The position numbers and the translations under genes are program-made. DNA of 64,000 nucleotides from Lysobacter sp. (lineage in GTDB: Bacteria > Pseudomonadota > Gammaproteobacteria > Xanthomonadales > Xanthomonadaceae): contig SSGH01000013.1 of NCBI GenBank assembly GCA_008015835.1, positions 124,001-188,000 of the forward strand, written 5' to 3'. The notes beneath the pieces were generated by a model. That model made no database searches and was not told where the DNA came from. It was given only the letters and a program-made list of their open reading frames with translations. Shown here piece by piece: positions 1 through 11,600 of this stretch (the stretch's first letter is position 1; every line of letters begins with the position of its first letter).

Positions 1-2510
1 GCGGGATCGATCTTATGCGCCGGCAATCGCAGCACTTCGGACAATTGTCCGCACAAATAGTCGCGCGCACGCTCGAAGCCGACGCAATCCGCATCGGATT
101 CCGCTTCGGGCGCGGCGACGGGCGCGGCAACGCGCGCGGGCGTCGCGGCATCGGCTCGCGACAGCGCCGCCGCGGATTCGTCGGCGATGAGCGACGCGGC
201 GAGCAGCGTCCGCCGCAGCCGCATCAGATCGCCCTCCACCGCCATCAAGCGATCCGCGCGCATCGTCAAGCCGCGATAGAACGCCGAGAGGCCGTTTTCC
301 GTGGACATCGCACGCATGCCGGTCGCCTGCGCGATCGCCGCGCGATTGGCGTCGTCCGGGCGCATGCCGCCGTCGGCCCACAACGGCCAATCGTAGGCGA
401 TGGCGATCCCATGGCGCGCACCGGCGGCGGCTTGGGCGTTGCGCCATCGCGCGAAGCCGTCCATGAACCCGTTCGCCGCGGCGTAGTCGGCCTGCCCCGC
501 ATTCCCGAACGCGGCCACGCCCGACGAAAACAACGCGAAGAAATCCAGCGGTACATCGCGGGTCGCGGCATCGAGATTGAGCGTCCCGTCGACTTTGGGC
601 GCGAACACTTCCCGCAATTCTTCCGTCGTTTTCTTCAGGATGAAGTTGTCGCGAATGGCGCCGGCGCTGTGGACGATGCCGTCCAGGCGGCCGAATGCGT
701 TCAGCGTATCGTGCACCGCATCGCGGACCCGATCCGGATCGGCGGGGTCCATCTGCGTATAGCGCACGCGGCCTTCGGCGTCGAAGGACGACACGATCGC
801 TTCGATACGGGCGTCGATCGGACTGCGGCCGGTCAACATCACGCGGCTATCGGGCACGCGCGCGAGGATGTCGCGCGCGAACACTTGCCCCAAAGCGCCG
901 AGACCGCCGGTGACGAGATACGCGCCGCCCGCGCGCAACGGCAGCGCCGCATTCGGGTCCGCGTCCTTGGGATTCGCGGCTGGGTCGGCATCGCGACGGA
1001 CCTCGCGCCAGCGCAGCACTTCGCGTCGCTCGTCCAGGAAGCGGACGCGCCCGTCCGGTTCGGCGGAGGCTTCCGCTTTCAGGGCGCTGGCGAGCGCGGC
1101 CGCGTTCGCGCCCGCGTCGACCGCGATCAATTGGCCGCCGAATTTCGGATTTTCCTGCGTGGCGGTCGCCAACATGCCGTGCAGACCGGCATACGCATAG
1201 TGCGCGTCGTCGTCCGGCATCACGAGTTGCCACAGCACCCGGCCTTTCGTCCTGTCCGCGAGCGTCGTCTGCAAACGTCGCAAGCATTCGCTCGCGATCT
1301 CGCGATATCGCGCCGCCGACACGGCATTCGCACCGGCGCTATCGACGTCGCCGAGATGCGCCGCCACAACGCCGTTCGTCTCGTTCGTGAATTCGGAGAG
1401 CGCGATGTGCGGCAGATCGATCAACAGCACATGGCGTTCGGCCCAATCCACGGAAGGCTTCGCCGGGCTCGCCTCGTCCCACTCGGCGACGGCGAGCAAG
1501 CAGCCTTCTTCCGCGGAGACGCCCTCGCGTTCGAGGCTCGCGCCGGTCGCGCTCGGCACAGCGCGGGCGGAAAATCCGGCCATGCGCACGCGAACGGCGC
1601 CGTCCGCGTCGCACAGATCGATGTCCAGACGAACGACGCGTTCGCTCGGGCCGCTGCCGTCGGCGTAACGCACCCACGCGAACATTCGCGAGGTCGTCGG
1701 GCCGTACATCCGCAGCGATTCGAGCGCGAACGGCAGCAGCGGCGCCTGCTCCGACGCGCCGTCCGACGCCAATGCCATGCCGGCCTGTACCGCGCTGTCG
1801 AGCACGCTGGGATGCAGCGCGAACGCGTCCGCGCCGTCCGCGACCGCGCTCGGCAACTCGATTTCGGCGAGCGCTTCGCCGTCGCCGCGATGAATGCGCA
1901 GCACGCCGCGATGCGCCGGGCCGAGTTCGATCCCCGCACGCGCCATCGCCGCATAAAGGGCCTCGCCGTCGAGGGTCGCCCGCCCCATCCTCGCGAGCGA
2001 AGCGGACACATCGTGGCGAATCGACGCCGGATGCGGGCACAGCGACGCTTGGGCCTGAAAATGCACGGTGTCGGCATCGCTGTAGACCTCCAGAGCGATG
2101 CGATCGTCGTGCGGACCGTCGCCGTCCGGAAAGAGGCCGATGCAGGCGTGCGTCCGCTCCGGAAACGCGATCGGTTGCGACCAAACGGCGTTGCGCAATT
2201 CGAACCCGACGTCGGGCGCGCGCTCGGGCAACGCCAAATCCAGCGCGGCGCGCGCCATCTCCAGATAGGCGACGCCCGGCAGGACGCTCCGCCCCTGAAT
2301 GCGATGGTCGCGCAGAAAAAACTCGTCGCCGCCGAAGCGGCATAGATACGCCTGCTGATCCAGATCGGAGACGTTGACGTGCAGCAAGGGATGCAGCGGC
2401 GCGGCGCCGTTGCCGCGCATCGAGAATTGGCGAATCAATCCCAGCGCATCGGCTTTGGAAAGCCGGCGCTGCTTCAATTCGGAGACGATGTATTCGACGA
2501 AATCGATCAT
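1..2510 (-). CDS. Trans-AT polyketide synthase, DH-KR-ACP portion, cut by left window edge
   Basis: This PKS starts at an ATG at 2510 with MIDFVEYIVSEL, a short helical docking-type N-terminus followed by a region rich in 'RLSKADALGLIRQF'. It has no KS of its own, so it completes the module whose KS ends the preceding 5153-residue protein. Residues about 39-340 are a dehydratase with an intact HxxxGxxxxP motif (HRIQGRSVLP) and LDSAVQ for DxxxQ. Residues about 350-750 are a ketoreductase with the nucleotide motif TGGLGALG near residue 530 and a catalytic Ser/Tyr/Asn set in SSGVAAFGNAGQADYAAAN. The first residues of an ACP (SEVLRLPAHKIDP) are visible before the window ends. The expected chemistry is beta-ketoreduction and dehydration to an alkene. 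No AT domain is present. The start lies 94 bases after the upstream stop and has only a weak GAG ribosome site. The reading frame is open at base 1, so the gene continues past the edge. Confidence 0.93.
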   Translation of the reverse strand, partial: MIDFVEYIVSELKQRRLSKADALGLIRQFSMRGNGAAPLHPLLHVNVSDLDQQAYLCRFGGDEFFLRDHRIQGRSVLPGVAYLEMARAALDLALPERAPDVGFELRNAVWSQPIAFPERTHACIGLFPDGDGPHDDRIALEVYSDADTVHFQAQASLCPHPASIRHDVSASLARMGRATLDGEALYAAMARAGIELGPAHRGVLRIHRGDGEALAEIELPSAVADGADAFALHPSVLDSAVQAGMALASDGASEQAPLLPFALESLRMYGPTTSRMFAWVRYADGSGPSERVVRLDIDLCDADGAVRVRMAGFSARAVPSATGASLEREGVSAEEGCLLAVAEWDEASPAKPSVDWAERHVLLIDLPHIALSEFTNETNGVVAAHLGDVDSAGANAVSAARYREIASECLRRLQTTLADRTKGRVLWQLVMPDDDAHYAYAGLHGMLATATQENPKFGGQLIAVDAGANAAALASALKAEASAEPDGRVRFLDERREVLRWREVRRDADPAANPKDADPNAALPLRAGGAYLVTGGLGALGQVFARDILARVPDSRVMLTGRSPIDARIEAIVSSFDAEGRVRYTQMDPADPDRVRDAVHDTLNAFGRLDGIVHSAGAIRDNFILKKTTEELREVFAPKVDGTLNLDAATRDVPLDFFALFSSGVAAFGNAGQADYAAANGFMDGFARWRNAQAAAGARHGIAIAYDWPLWADGGMRPDDANRAAIAQATGMRAMSTENGLSAFYRGLTMRADRLMAVEGDLMRLRRTLLAASLIADESAAALSRADAATPARVAAPVAAPEAESDADCVGFERARDYLCGQLSEVLRLPAHKIDP

Positions 2511-2604
2511 GAAAATTACTCGGACTGCATAGGCGGTGTGGGCGATGCGCGCGTGGGGCCTCGCCCGCGCGGGCGCGACTTGCGCACGCGACGTTCTCGC
2601 CGGG

Positions 2605-5600
2605 TCATACCAACGCTCTCAAAAGCCGGATACCGTCCTCGGTCGGAATTTGATCGCCCGCGATCCGGTCGAGAATCGCCTCCAGCGCGAGGTCTCCACG
2701 CGTCGGAGCGGCTCCGTGCGCGGCGGCGTCTTCGAGGCGAGGCGTCGCGTTCGTGGTCGATGTCGGCGCGAATGCGGACGCTTTCCAGTAGCGTTCCTTG
2801 GCGAAGGGATAGCCCGGTAGGGCGACCCTGCGCGGACGCGCCGCGCCCCACAGCGCGCTCCAGTCGATCCGAGCGCCCTGCTCCGCCCAGCGGCGCAACA
2901 AGGCGTCCGGCGCCTCGGCGGCGTCGGGCGTATAGAGATCCGCGTTGCGCCCGGCGCGGCCGCGATAGGTATCGGCGAGCGGTCGGTCCGCGAGCCAGGC
3001 ATCGAGCGACGCGCACAGCGCGGCGATCGAATCGACGACGAACCCGACGCGCTCATCCATCGCTTCGCGACCCATCTGCAGGGTCCAGACGATGGCGTCC
3101 AGATCGGTCGGCGCATCCGATTCCCGAAGATGCGCCAACAGGTCTTGCGCGCGCTGGCGGAGTTGTTCGGGGGTCTTCGCCGACAACGGGACCGGCATCG
3201 GTCCCGTGCGAGCGGGCCGCGACGACGCGCGCGGCGGCAAGTACTCCTTCACCACCAGATGCGCGTTCGTACCGCTGTGGCCGAAGGAGTTGATCGCCGC
3301 CATGCGCGGTCGCCCCGCGGACGAATCCCAAGACCGGCGCGCTTCGACGACTTCGAACGGCGACCCCTCGAACTGCACCAAAGGATTGAGGTCGCGGAAG
3401 TTCAGCAATCGCGGATGCGTGCGGTGCCGCATCGACATCAGCACCTTGATCAACCCGATCACGCCCGCCGCCGCGGCCGCATGCCCGATATGCGACTTGG
3501 CGCTGCCGATCGCGCACCAGCCGATGTCGTCGCTGTAGCGCCGGAACGCGCGCACCAGCGCATTGGTCTCCACCGGGTCGCCCAGCCGCGTGCCGGTGCC
3601 GTGCGCCTCGACGTAACTGATGCTTCGCGCGTCGATGCCGAAGCGCTCGTAGACGGACACGATCAACGCTTCCTGAGCGGCGCCGTTGGGTGCGGTGATG
3701 CCGTTGCTGGCGCCGTCTTGATTCATCCCGGACGCGCAAATCGTGCCGTAGATGTGATCGCCGTCGGCGATGGCGTCGTCCAAACGCTTGAGCACCGCCA
3801 CGCCGACGCCTTCGGAAATGATAGTGCCGTCGCCCGCCTTATCGAACGTGAAGCAACGCCCGCTAGGCGAGAGCATATCGATCTGATCCAGGCGCACCAG
3901 CATGTCTTGATGGATGCACGCATTGACGCCGCCGGCCAAGACGATGTCGGATTCGCGGCTGCGGAGATTCTCGCAACCCAGATGGATCGCCACGGCCGAC
4001 GAGGAACATCCGGTGTTGACCACGAAGGCGGCGCCCTTGAAATCCATCGCGTACGACAAACGCGAGGCGACGATGGCGTCGGACAATCCGGTGAAGCTAT
4101 CGCCGATATAACCGGAGGGCTCGGCGCCGAGGAAAACGGCGGTGCGGCTTCCCGCCAAGCGCCGCGGATCGTAGCCCGCGTCTTCCAAGGCATTCCAGCT
4201 TTCCTGCATCGCGAGTCGCTGATGCGGATTCATCGACTCGGCTTCTTTCGGCGAAATATTGAAGAACAACGGATCGAAGCAGTCGCGGTCGGCGAGAATT
4301 CCGCCCCATTTGCAGCGCGTTTTGCCCTTCTTCTTCTCGGGGCTGTAGGCGACGGCCTGATCCAGGTAATTCGATGGAAATTCCTCGACGCCGTCGACGC
4401 CGTCGACGAGATTCCGCCAGAACTCGGCGATGGTGTCGGCCTTCGGGAATTTGCCGGAAAGCCCGACGACGGCGATCTCGCCGGTCTTCGCTGCGCCCAC
4501 GTCGTCGCGCTCGACTCTCGCGCTCGTCGACGCAGCGGAGCGCGATGCGGGGACGCGCCGTCCTGCGGTATCGACGGACGAGGCCGCGGCGGCGATGCCG
4601 GATGTTTGGCGACCCACGCGACTCGCCGCCGCGCGCAGCGCGGCGCGCACCGCTTCGCCGTGCGCGTCCGCGAGGTGACGTTGCAGGCGCGAAATCGACG
4701 AATACTCGAAGACGATCGCGGAGTTCAACGACACGCCGAAACGGCCGTTCACTCGGTCGACGAAATTCACGCCGAGAATCGAATCGATGCCGTAATCGGA
4801 AAAAGCGACATCGGGGTCGATGTTCGCGACCTCCATCTTCAGCGTCTTCGAGAGGCAATCCAGGAGAACGGCGCGCATCTCGCGGTCGAGCGTCGCTGCG
4901 CTCGGCGCATGCGACGAGAGGATCGACTGCGCTCGGTCGGCATCGGCTTCGCCGGTATCGCCATCGATCGCGTCGATCTCGATTCGGTCGGTTTCGATGT
5001 CCTCGGCATTGATGTCCTCGGCATCGAATGCGTCGGAACGCGGCTCGTCGAATCGGGCATCGCTGACGATCGACGCATCGAGTTTCGACGCGTAGGCGTC
5101 GACGATATGCGCCGCGAGCCGCTCTGCGGCGGCGTACTCGAAGACGATCGCCGTATTCAAATCGATGCCGAAGCGCGCATTGATCCGATCGATGAACGTG
5201 GCGCCCAGAATCGAATCGATACCGTAGTCGGAGAACGCCATCGCCGGGTCGATTCGGTCGACCGCGATCTTCAAGGTCGCCGACATCGCGTCGAGCACGC
5301 CATTGCGGGCGGCGGCGATGCGCTCGTCCCGCGAAACCATCCGCGGCGCAGCGCTCTTCCCGATCGAGACGCGCGGCGCGGCTTGTCGACGAGGCGTACG
5401 CGGCCGCGTCGCGGTCGGAGGCGGCGCGGCCGCGGGCAGCGTCGTCAGGAACGCGCCATCGCTGCGCGCGATGGTCACCCGATTGCCGAGCGGCTCCGTC
5501 TCTTCGGCCAGCGAATGCGCGGCAAGGAAGCCTTCGTCGTGCAGAATGCGACGCCAAGCGGACGCGGACAGCCCAGGACATCCGGGGATGCGCAGCTCGG

Positions 5601-8600
5601 CGTCCTCGAACAGCCACCAACCGTCGAGCAAACCGAAAATAAGATGCGTGGACAAGGTGCTGGCGCACATCTCGCTGATCACGAGCGCGCCGTCGCGACG
5701 AAGCGCGGATTTCGCATGCCGCAGCGTCCGTCGAATGTTGCGGGTGGCGTGCAGCGCATTGGTCGACAGCAGCAGATCGTAGCTACCGGTCTCGATACCC
5801 TGCGGCGCCAACGGCAGTTCGATATCCAAACGCCGACAGACTATGTACGGATGGTTCGGCAGAAATGCGCTTTCCGCATGCAGCAAGAACGCTTTCGACA
5901 CGTCTGTGTAGGCGTATTCCTCGACCGCATCGCGATACGGCGCCAGCGCCGCGAACACCAGCGCCGAGGTGCCGCCGGTGCCGGCCCCGACCTCCAGGAT
6001 GCGGATGCGCGCGGCGGGATCGCGTTCCAAGCGCGCGCGCACATACGTCGCGACCGTTTCGGCGACGATTTCGTTGCAGGTGTCGGCGGCGGCATTGTTG
6101 CGGTACAAGCCCGCCACTTTCTCCATGTCGCCTTGCGGGAACACAACGTCGGTCGCGGCCAAGTCGCCGCGGAGAATCTCCGGCAACCGATCGAGGCATT
6201 CGTCCACCAACGCGACCAACGCGCGAATGTCGGGGGCGTTCAGACGCGCGTCCATCCTTTCGCGCCAATCGAGCTCGGCAGCGGCGACGGACGGCGCGGC
6301 TTCGCCGGCCCATTCGAGCAGCGTGCCGTCCGCGTACTCGATCAATTTCGCATCGGCGAGAACGTCCAGGCTCCGACGCAACCACAGGGCATATTTCGGC
6401 AAGATGCCGCAGGCCTCGCGCAACGCCTCGACGGCTATCGGCGCGCGAACCTCGGCGTCGACCAGCATGCCGCCGAGCCTGGCGTGAAGCAGTCGAGCGA
6501 ACAGGCTTTCGAGACCGTGCGCCTCGTGCGCCCGCACACGATCGAGGATGCGATCTCGATCGACGGCGATCGTCTCGGGCCGAAGGTCGATATCCGCTCG
6601 CGAGCCTGCTAGGCACAACAGTCGAGCAGGATCGAGACCCATCAGCGCTTCGACTTGCGGGGTCGTGCGCATGCACAGCGCCTGATCCAATCGCCCGCGG
6701 CGCAATTCGCCGACGAATCGCTCGAAACAGGCGAAGCCCTCGCCATCGTCCAGCGCTTCGATGCCGCGCACGGAGACGCCGTCCATCTTCTCGATGCGCT
6801 CGGTGACCGTCGAGCGCCAATAACCCCAATTCACGATCCCGACGGGGAACGGGGCGTCGGCGGCGATGGCGCGCACCAAGCTGTCGGCCGCGACGATCCC
6901 CGCGGCGTACGCGGGAAGTCTGACCGCGCCGGAAAAAGCGTAAGCCTGACCGGACGAAAAGTAGCAAAGAAAATCGAGCGGTTCGTCGCGCAGCGCGTCG
7001 TAGAACGTGCGGCTGCCGCGGACCTTGATCTCGACCACCGAGCGGAAAGCGCTCTCGGACACTTTTTCGATCGTGTCCTCGTCGCTGTCGCCGATCACCA
7101 TGCCGGAGAAGACAGCGCCATTGATGCGTCCATGCCGTTCCCGAATGCGAGCGAACGCCGACCGCAGCTCGGATTCGTCCAACGCATCGGCCTGCAGGTA
7201 CCGCAACCGCTCGCCTGCGCCCGGGAACGCGGCCAACGCCTCTCGTACTTTCTCCGCATCCGCGACGCTGCGGCCCAGCCAATAGACATGCGCGTCGTAA
7301 GTCCGCAGCAGTTCGCGCGTGATCGCACGCCCGACGATGCCGACTCCGCCAAGAATCGCGTAAACCCCGCCCTGCGCCAAGCCGGCGGGCGCGCTCGCGT
7401 CCCAACGGATGCGCACGAACGATTGCCGATAGCGGCGGCCGCTGCGGATTCTCACCGCTTCGCCGCGTACCGCGCGCGGTTCGCGGACGATCGCATCGAC
7501 GACGGCGGCCGCGCGTTCGGCATCGCGCAGATCGTCGGCGCACAGATCGAGGTTGCGCACGCGATAGCGATGCGAACCTTGGGCGAGCGAGTACGCCAAA
7601 CCGGACACGCCCGCGCCGCGATAGCGAATCGCGGATGCGTTTTCGGCGCGACTGTCGACCGTGATCGTCCACAAATCGAGACCGTCGCCGCCGAGCGCCG
7701 ATCCCTTGATCGACTTCATCAGCCGCAACAGCGCGAGGTCCTCTCCGCACATCGCAGTCGCGTCGCGCTCGGCATCGGCGGCTTCGCGAGCCGCTGCGAG
7801 GAAATATAGGGCGTCCAACGGGCCGAACGCGGCGAGCCTATCGCGCAATGCGTCGAGACGATCGGCCTGCGCGTTTCGCAGCTCATCCATCGGCAATACG
7901 GACACGCGAACGCCATCGCGCTGCGCATAGTGCGATCGAAGCGCACGATCCAACCCGAAGCCATCGGAATCGCAGACGATCAATACGTTCGCGTGATCCC
8001 GCGAGGCGTCGCCCGCCTCGACGAGCGGGTGTTCGTCCCACCGCACCGTATGGCTGAGCACGTCGGCGTCGAGCCGGACGGACGCGGCCAGCGATTCGAC
8101 CGGCGGCAGTTCGGGACCGTCGAGCGCATCCGGCATGGCGTCCACCGTCGTCGACGCCGCGTCGTCCTCCAGAGGCAACCAGTACCGCTCGCGCGCGAAC
8201 GGGTATCCCGGCAACGCAATCCGTCGCGGCGGCGTCCCTTGCGGACGGAACATCGACCAGTCGAGGTCCATGCCTTTGGCCCACATCTCGGCGAGTTTGT
8301 CGAACTTGCGTTCGGACAGCCATTTGCCGACGAGCGTCGCGCGCACGTCTTCGTCCTGCAGCACCAACTTCAAACTCTCGCGATCGCGTTTGATCTGGCC
8401 GCGGAAAGCGCGGCCATTCATGGCGCGGCCGGACAGGAATGCGTCCAAGCCCTCGATCAATTCGTCCGTCGAGGCCGCCAACAGCGCTAGGCGTTCGCCC
8501 ATCGGGTCGCGTCCGACCTGCAGCGTGTCGGCGATGTCCGCGAACCGCAGCGGCGGCCGGTTCGCGTCGCGCCCGCGCAAGAACGCCAGCAAGCGCTCGG

Positions 8601-11600
8601 CCTGCTCGCGCAACTGCGCTTCGTTGCGCGCCGACAACGGCACGATCGAGCGACCTTGGCGATCCGATAGCGATTCGACCGCATCGTCGGGGCGCGTCTG
8701 CGTCGTCGGCGCGTATTCGGCGACCACCAGATGCGCGTTGGTGCCGCTGAAACCGAAGGAACTGATCGCGCCGCGGCGGCGTTCGCCGTCGGCGACGCGC
8801 CACGGCCGCAGACGGTCGTTGACGAAGAACGGGGTACCGTCGAGACGGATATGTTCGTTGCGCTGCGCGTAATGGATGGTCGGCGGCAGCGCGCATTCGC
8901 GCAGCGCCAGGACCAGTTTGATGAAGCCCGCGGCGCCGGCCGCGGTGAGGCAGTGGCCGATGTTGCTTTTCACCGAACCGAGCGCGCAGTAATCGGTCTT
9001 GTCGGTGAACGGCGCGAACGCCGCTTTGAGTCCGGCGATTTCGATCGGATCGCCGAGCTTGGTGCCGGTGCCGTGCGCCTCGATGAGTTGGATCCCGCCC
9101 GGGTCGATCCCGAAGCGGCGATAGACCGACTGCAGCAGACGCGTTTGCGCATCCTCGTTCGGCGCGGTGATGCCGTTGCTCTTGCCGTCCTGATTGGTGC
9201 CCCAGCCTTCGACCACGGCTTGGATACGGTCGCCGTCGCGTTCCGCATCGGCCAACCGCTTGAGCACGATCGCGCCGACGGCTTCGCCCGGCACGAACCC
9301 GTTCGCGCGGGCATCGAAGGTGTAGCAGCGCCCGTCGGCCGACAGCATGCCGGCTTGCGACGTCATCACGTGCATGGACGGGCCGCCCATCACATAGACA
9401 CCGCCGGCGATCGCCAGATCGCAGGTGCCGGCGTTGAGCGCGTCGCAGGCGCCGGAGATCGCGACCAGCGACGAGGAGCACGCCGTGTCCATCGCGATGC
9501 TGGGGCCGCGTAGGTTCAGAAAATACGAAATGCGCGCGGCCAGGATCGAGATCGCCGCGCCGATGAAGCCCTGCGCGCTCACGCGCTGGCTGTGCGAGGC
9601 TTGGTGATAGTCGCTGGGGCCGCAGCCGACGAACACGCCGCATTGGCTGCCGGACAGCGATTGCGGCGCGTAGCCGGCGTTCTCCACCGCATGCCAACAC
9701 GCCTGCAGGAACAGCCGCTGCTGCGGGTCCATGTTCTCGGCTTCGGTCGGCGAAATGCTGAAGAACAGCGGGTCGAAACGGTCGTAGTCGGCGAGCGCGC
9801 CCAGCCACTTGCTGTTGGTCTTGCCCGGACGCGGCGCGCCGGGGCGGTAATAGCGCGTAAGCGACCAACGTTCGTCGGCGACCTCCGCGATGCAATCGCG
9901 GCCCGCCGCGAGGTTCTCCCAGAATGCGTCGATGTCGCCGGCCATCGGGAATTGACCGGCGATGCCGATCACCGCGATCGGCGCGGTCATCGCATTCGCA
10001 GTCGATGCGATCGATGTGGTCGCCGCATTCCGCGCGCGCGTCGCGACCGTCGCGCCGCGCCACGACACCAGCACCGGACGCGGAACGCGTTGCTTGGGTG
10101 CGAACGCGGTCGTCGATGCCGATGGGGCGATCGAAACGGACGGCGCCGCGCCCGAAGCCGCGATCGCTTCCGCCGACGGGGTCTGCGCGATCGTCTCGGA
10201 TGCGTCCGCGAACGCACCCGCGCGCACGGCTTCGTTCAGCACCAGACGCCCCATCGCTTCCAGCGTGGGATGGCTATAGACCTTGGTCGCTTCGATGTCG
10301 ATGCCGTAGCGCGCATTGATGCGGCGGACCCACGTGACGCCGGTGATGGAATCGAGCCCCATCTCGATGAACGGCGTGGCGTCCTCGATTTCGTCCGGGC
10401 GCAACAACAGTTCGGCCGCGAGCAATCCGCGGATCTCCGCGACGACTTCGGCCAGACGCGCGCCCTGTTCCGGGGCCGGCGACGCGAGCGCGGCGGCTTG
10501 GGAGACCGAGGGCGCGACCGACGCCGAACGCGCGGGCGACACCGCGCTGGAGCGTGCGGGCGCGGACGGCGCGACGCGCGTCGCCGCGCCGTCGGCGGAC
10601 ACGGCGCTGGACGGTGTGCCCGCGCGCGCGGCGACGGCGGCATCGATCACCAAGCGGCCCAGCGATGTCAGATCGGGATGGCTGTAGACCTTGGTCGCCT
10701 CGATCTCGATGCCGTAATGCGCGTTGATGCGACGAATCCAGGTGACGCCGGTGATCGAATCCAAACCCAGTTGGATGAACGGCGTGCCGTCGTCGATCTC
10801 GGCGACATCGAGGAACAATTCCTGCGCCAGCATCGAACGGATTTCGTCGAGGATCGCCGATTCTTGCAGCGCAGGTTCGTGGAGCGGCGCCGCGGGCGCC
10901 TGAGAGGCGACCGGCGCGGCGACCGGCGCGGCGACGCCCGACGCCGCCGCCGTCGCATTCGCGACGAGCGCGACGGACGGTGTTGTCTCCGCCGAATCGC
11001 CCCGCTCCGCGCGGAACTTGTTTCGGATCGTGCGCAAGGTATCCGCGTTGTCGACGAAGGTGCGGGCATGCATCGCCACTTCGCGGGCGTAGGCGTCTTC
11101 GCGCGCGTCTCGCAGCGGCTGCGCGAACATGCGCTTGAGCGCGATCAAGCGCGCGCGCGGCTGCGCAGCGATGCGAGCGGCCAGCACCAACGCATCGGCC
11201 ACCACATCGCGACGCGGCGAAACCGTGAGCGGCACGCCGCGCTCTTTCAGCGCGCGCCCGGAGACTTCGCGCGCGGTGAGCAGCGTCTCGCGCGCGAGGT
11301 CGTAACCGATCCGCGCGGGGAACATCAGCGTCGAGCCCGCGCCGGGCGTGAAGCCGTAGCCCATGTACGGGCTGAGGTAGCGGCTTTCCTCGCTCAGCGC
11401 CACCAGGTCGGCGAACATGCCGAACGACCAACCGCCGCCGATGCCGTGGCCTTGGATCGCCGCGATCACCGGCAGCGGGCAGTCCATCGGCAGTTGGAAG
11501 ACCGTCTCATCGGTGAATCGCGCCTGCCCGTCCTGAATCGCCAGCAGCGTCTCCAGCGTGCCGCCGGTGGCGAAGTAGCTGTCGTATCCGGTCAACACCA

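Noticed and set aside
2562-2575. Perfect 14-base GC palindrome between two PKS genes
   Set aside because: It has no loop and no T-run, and such palindromes are frequent by chance at this GC content.
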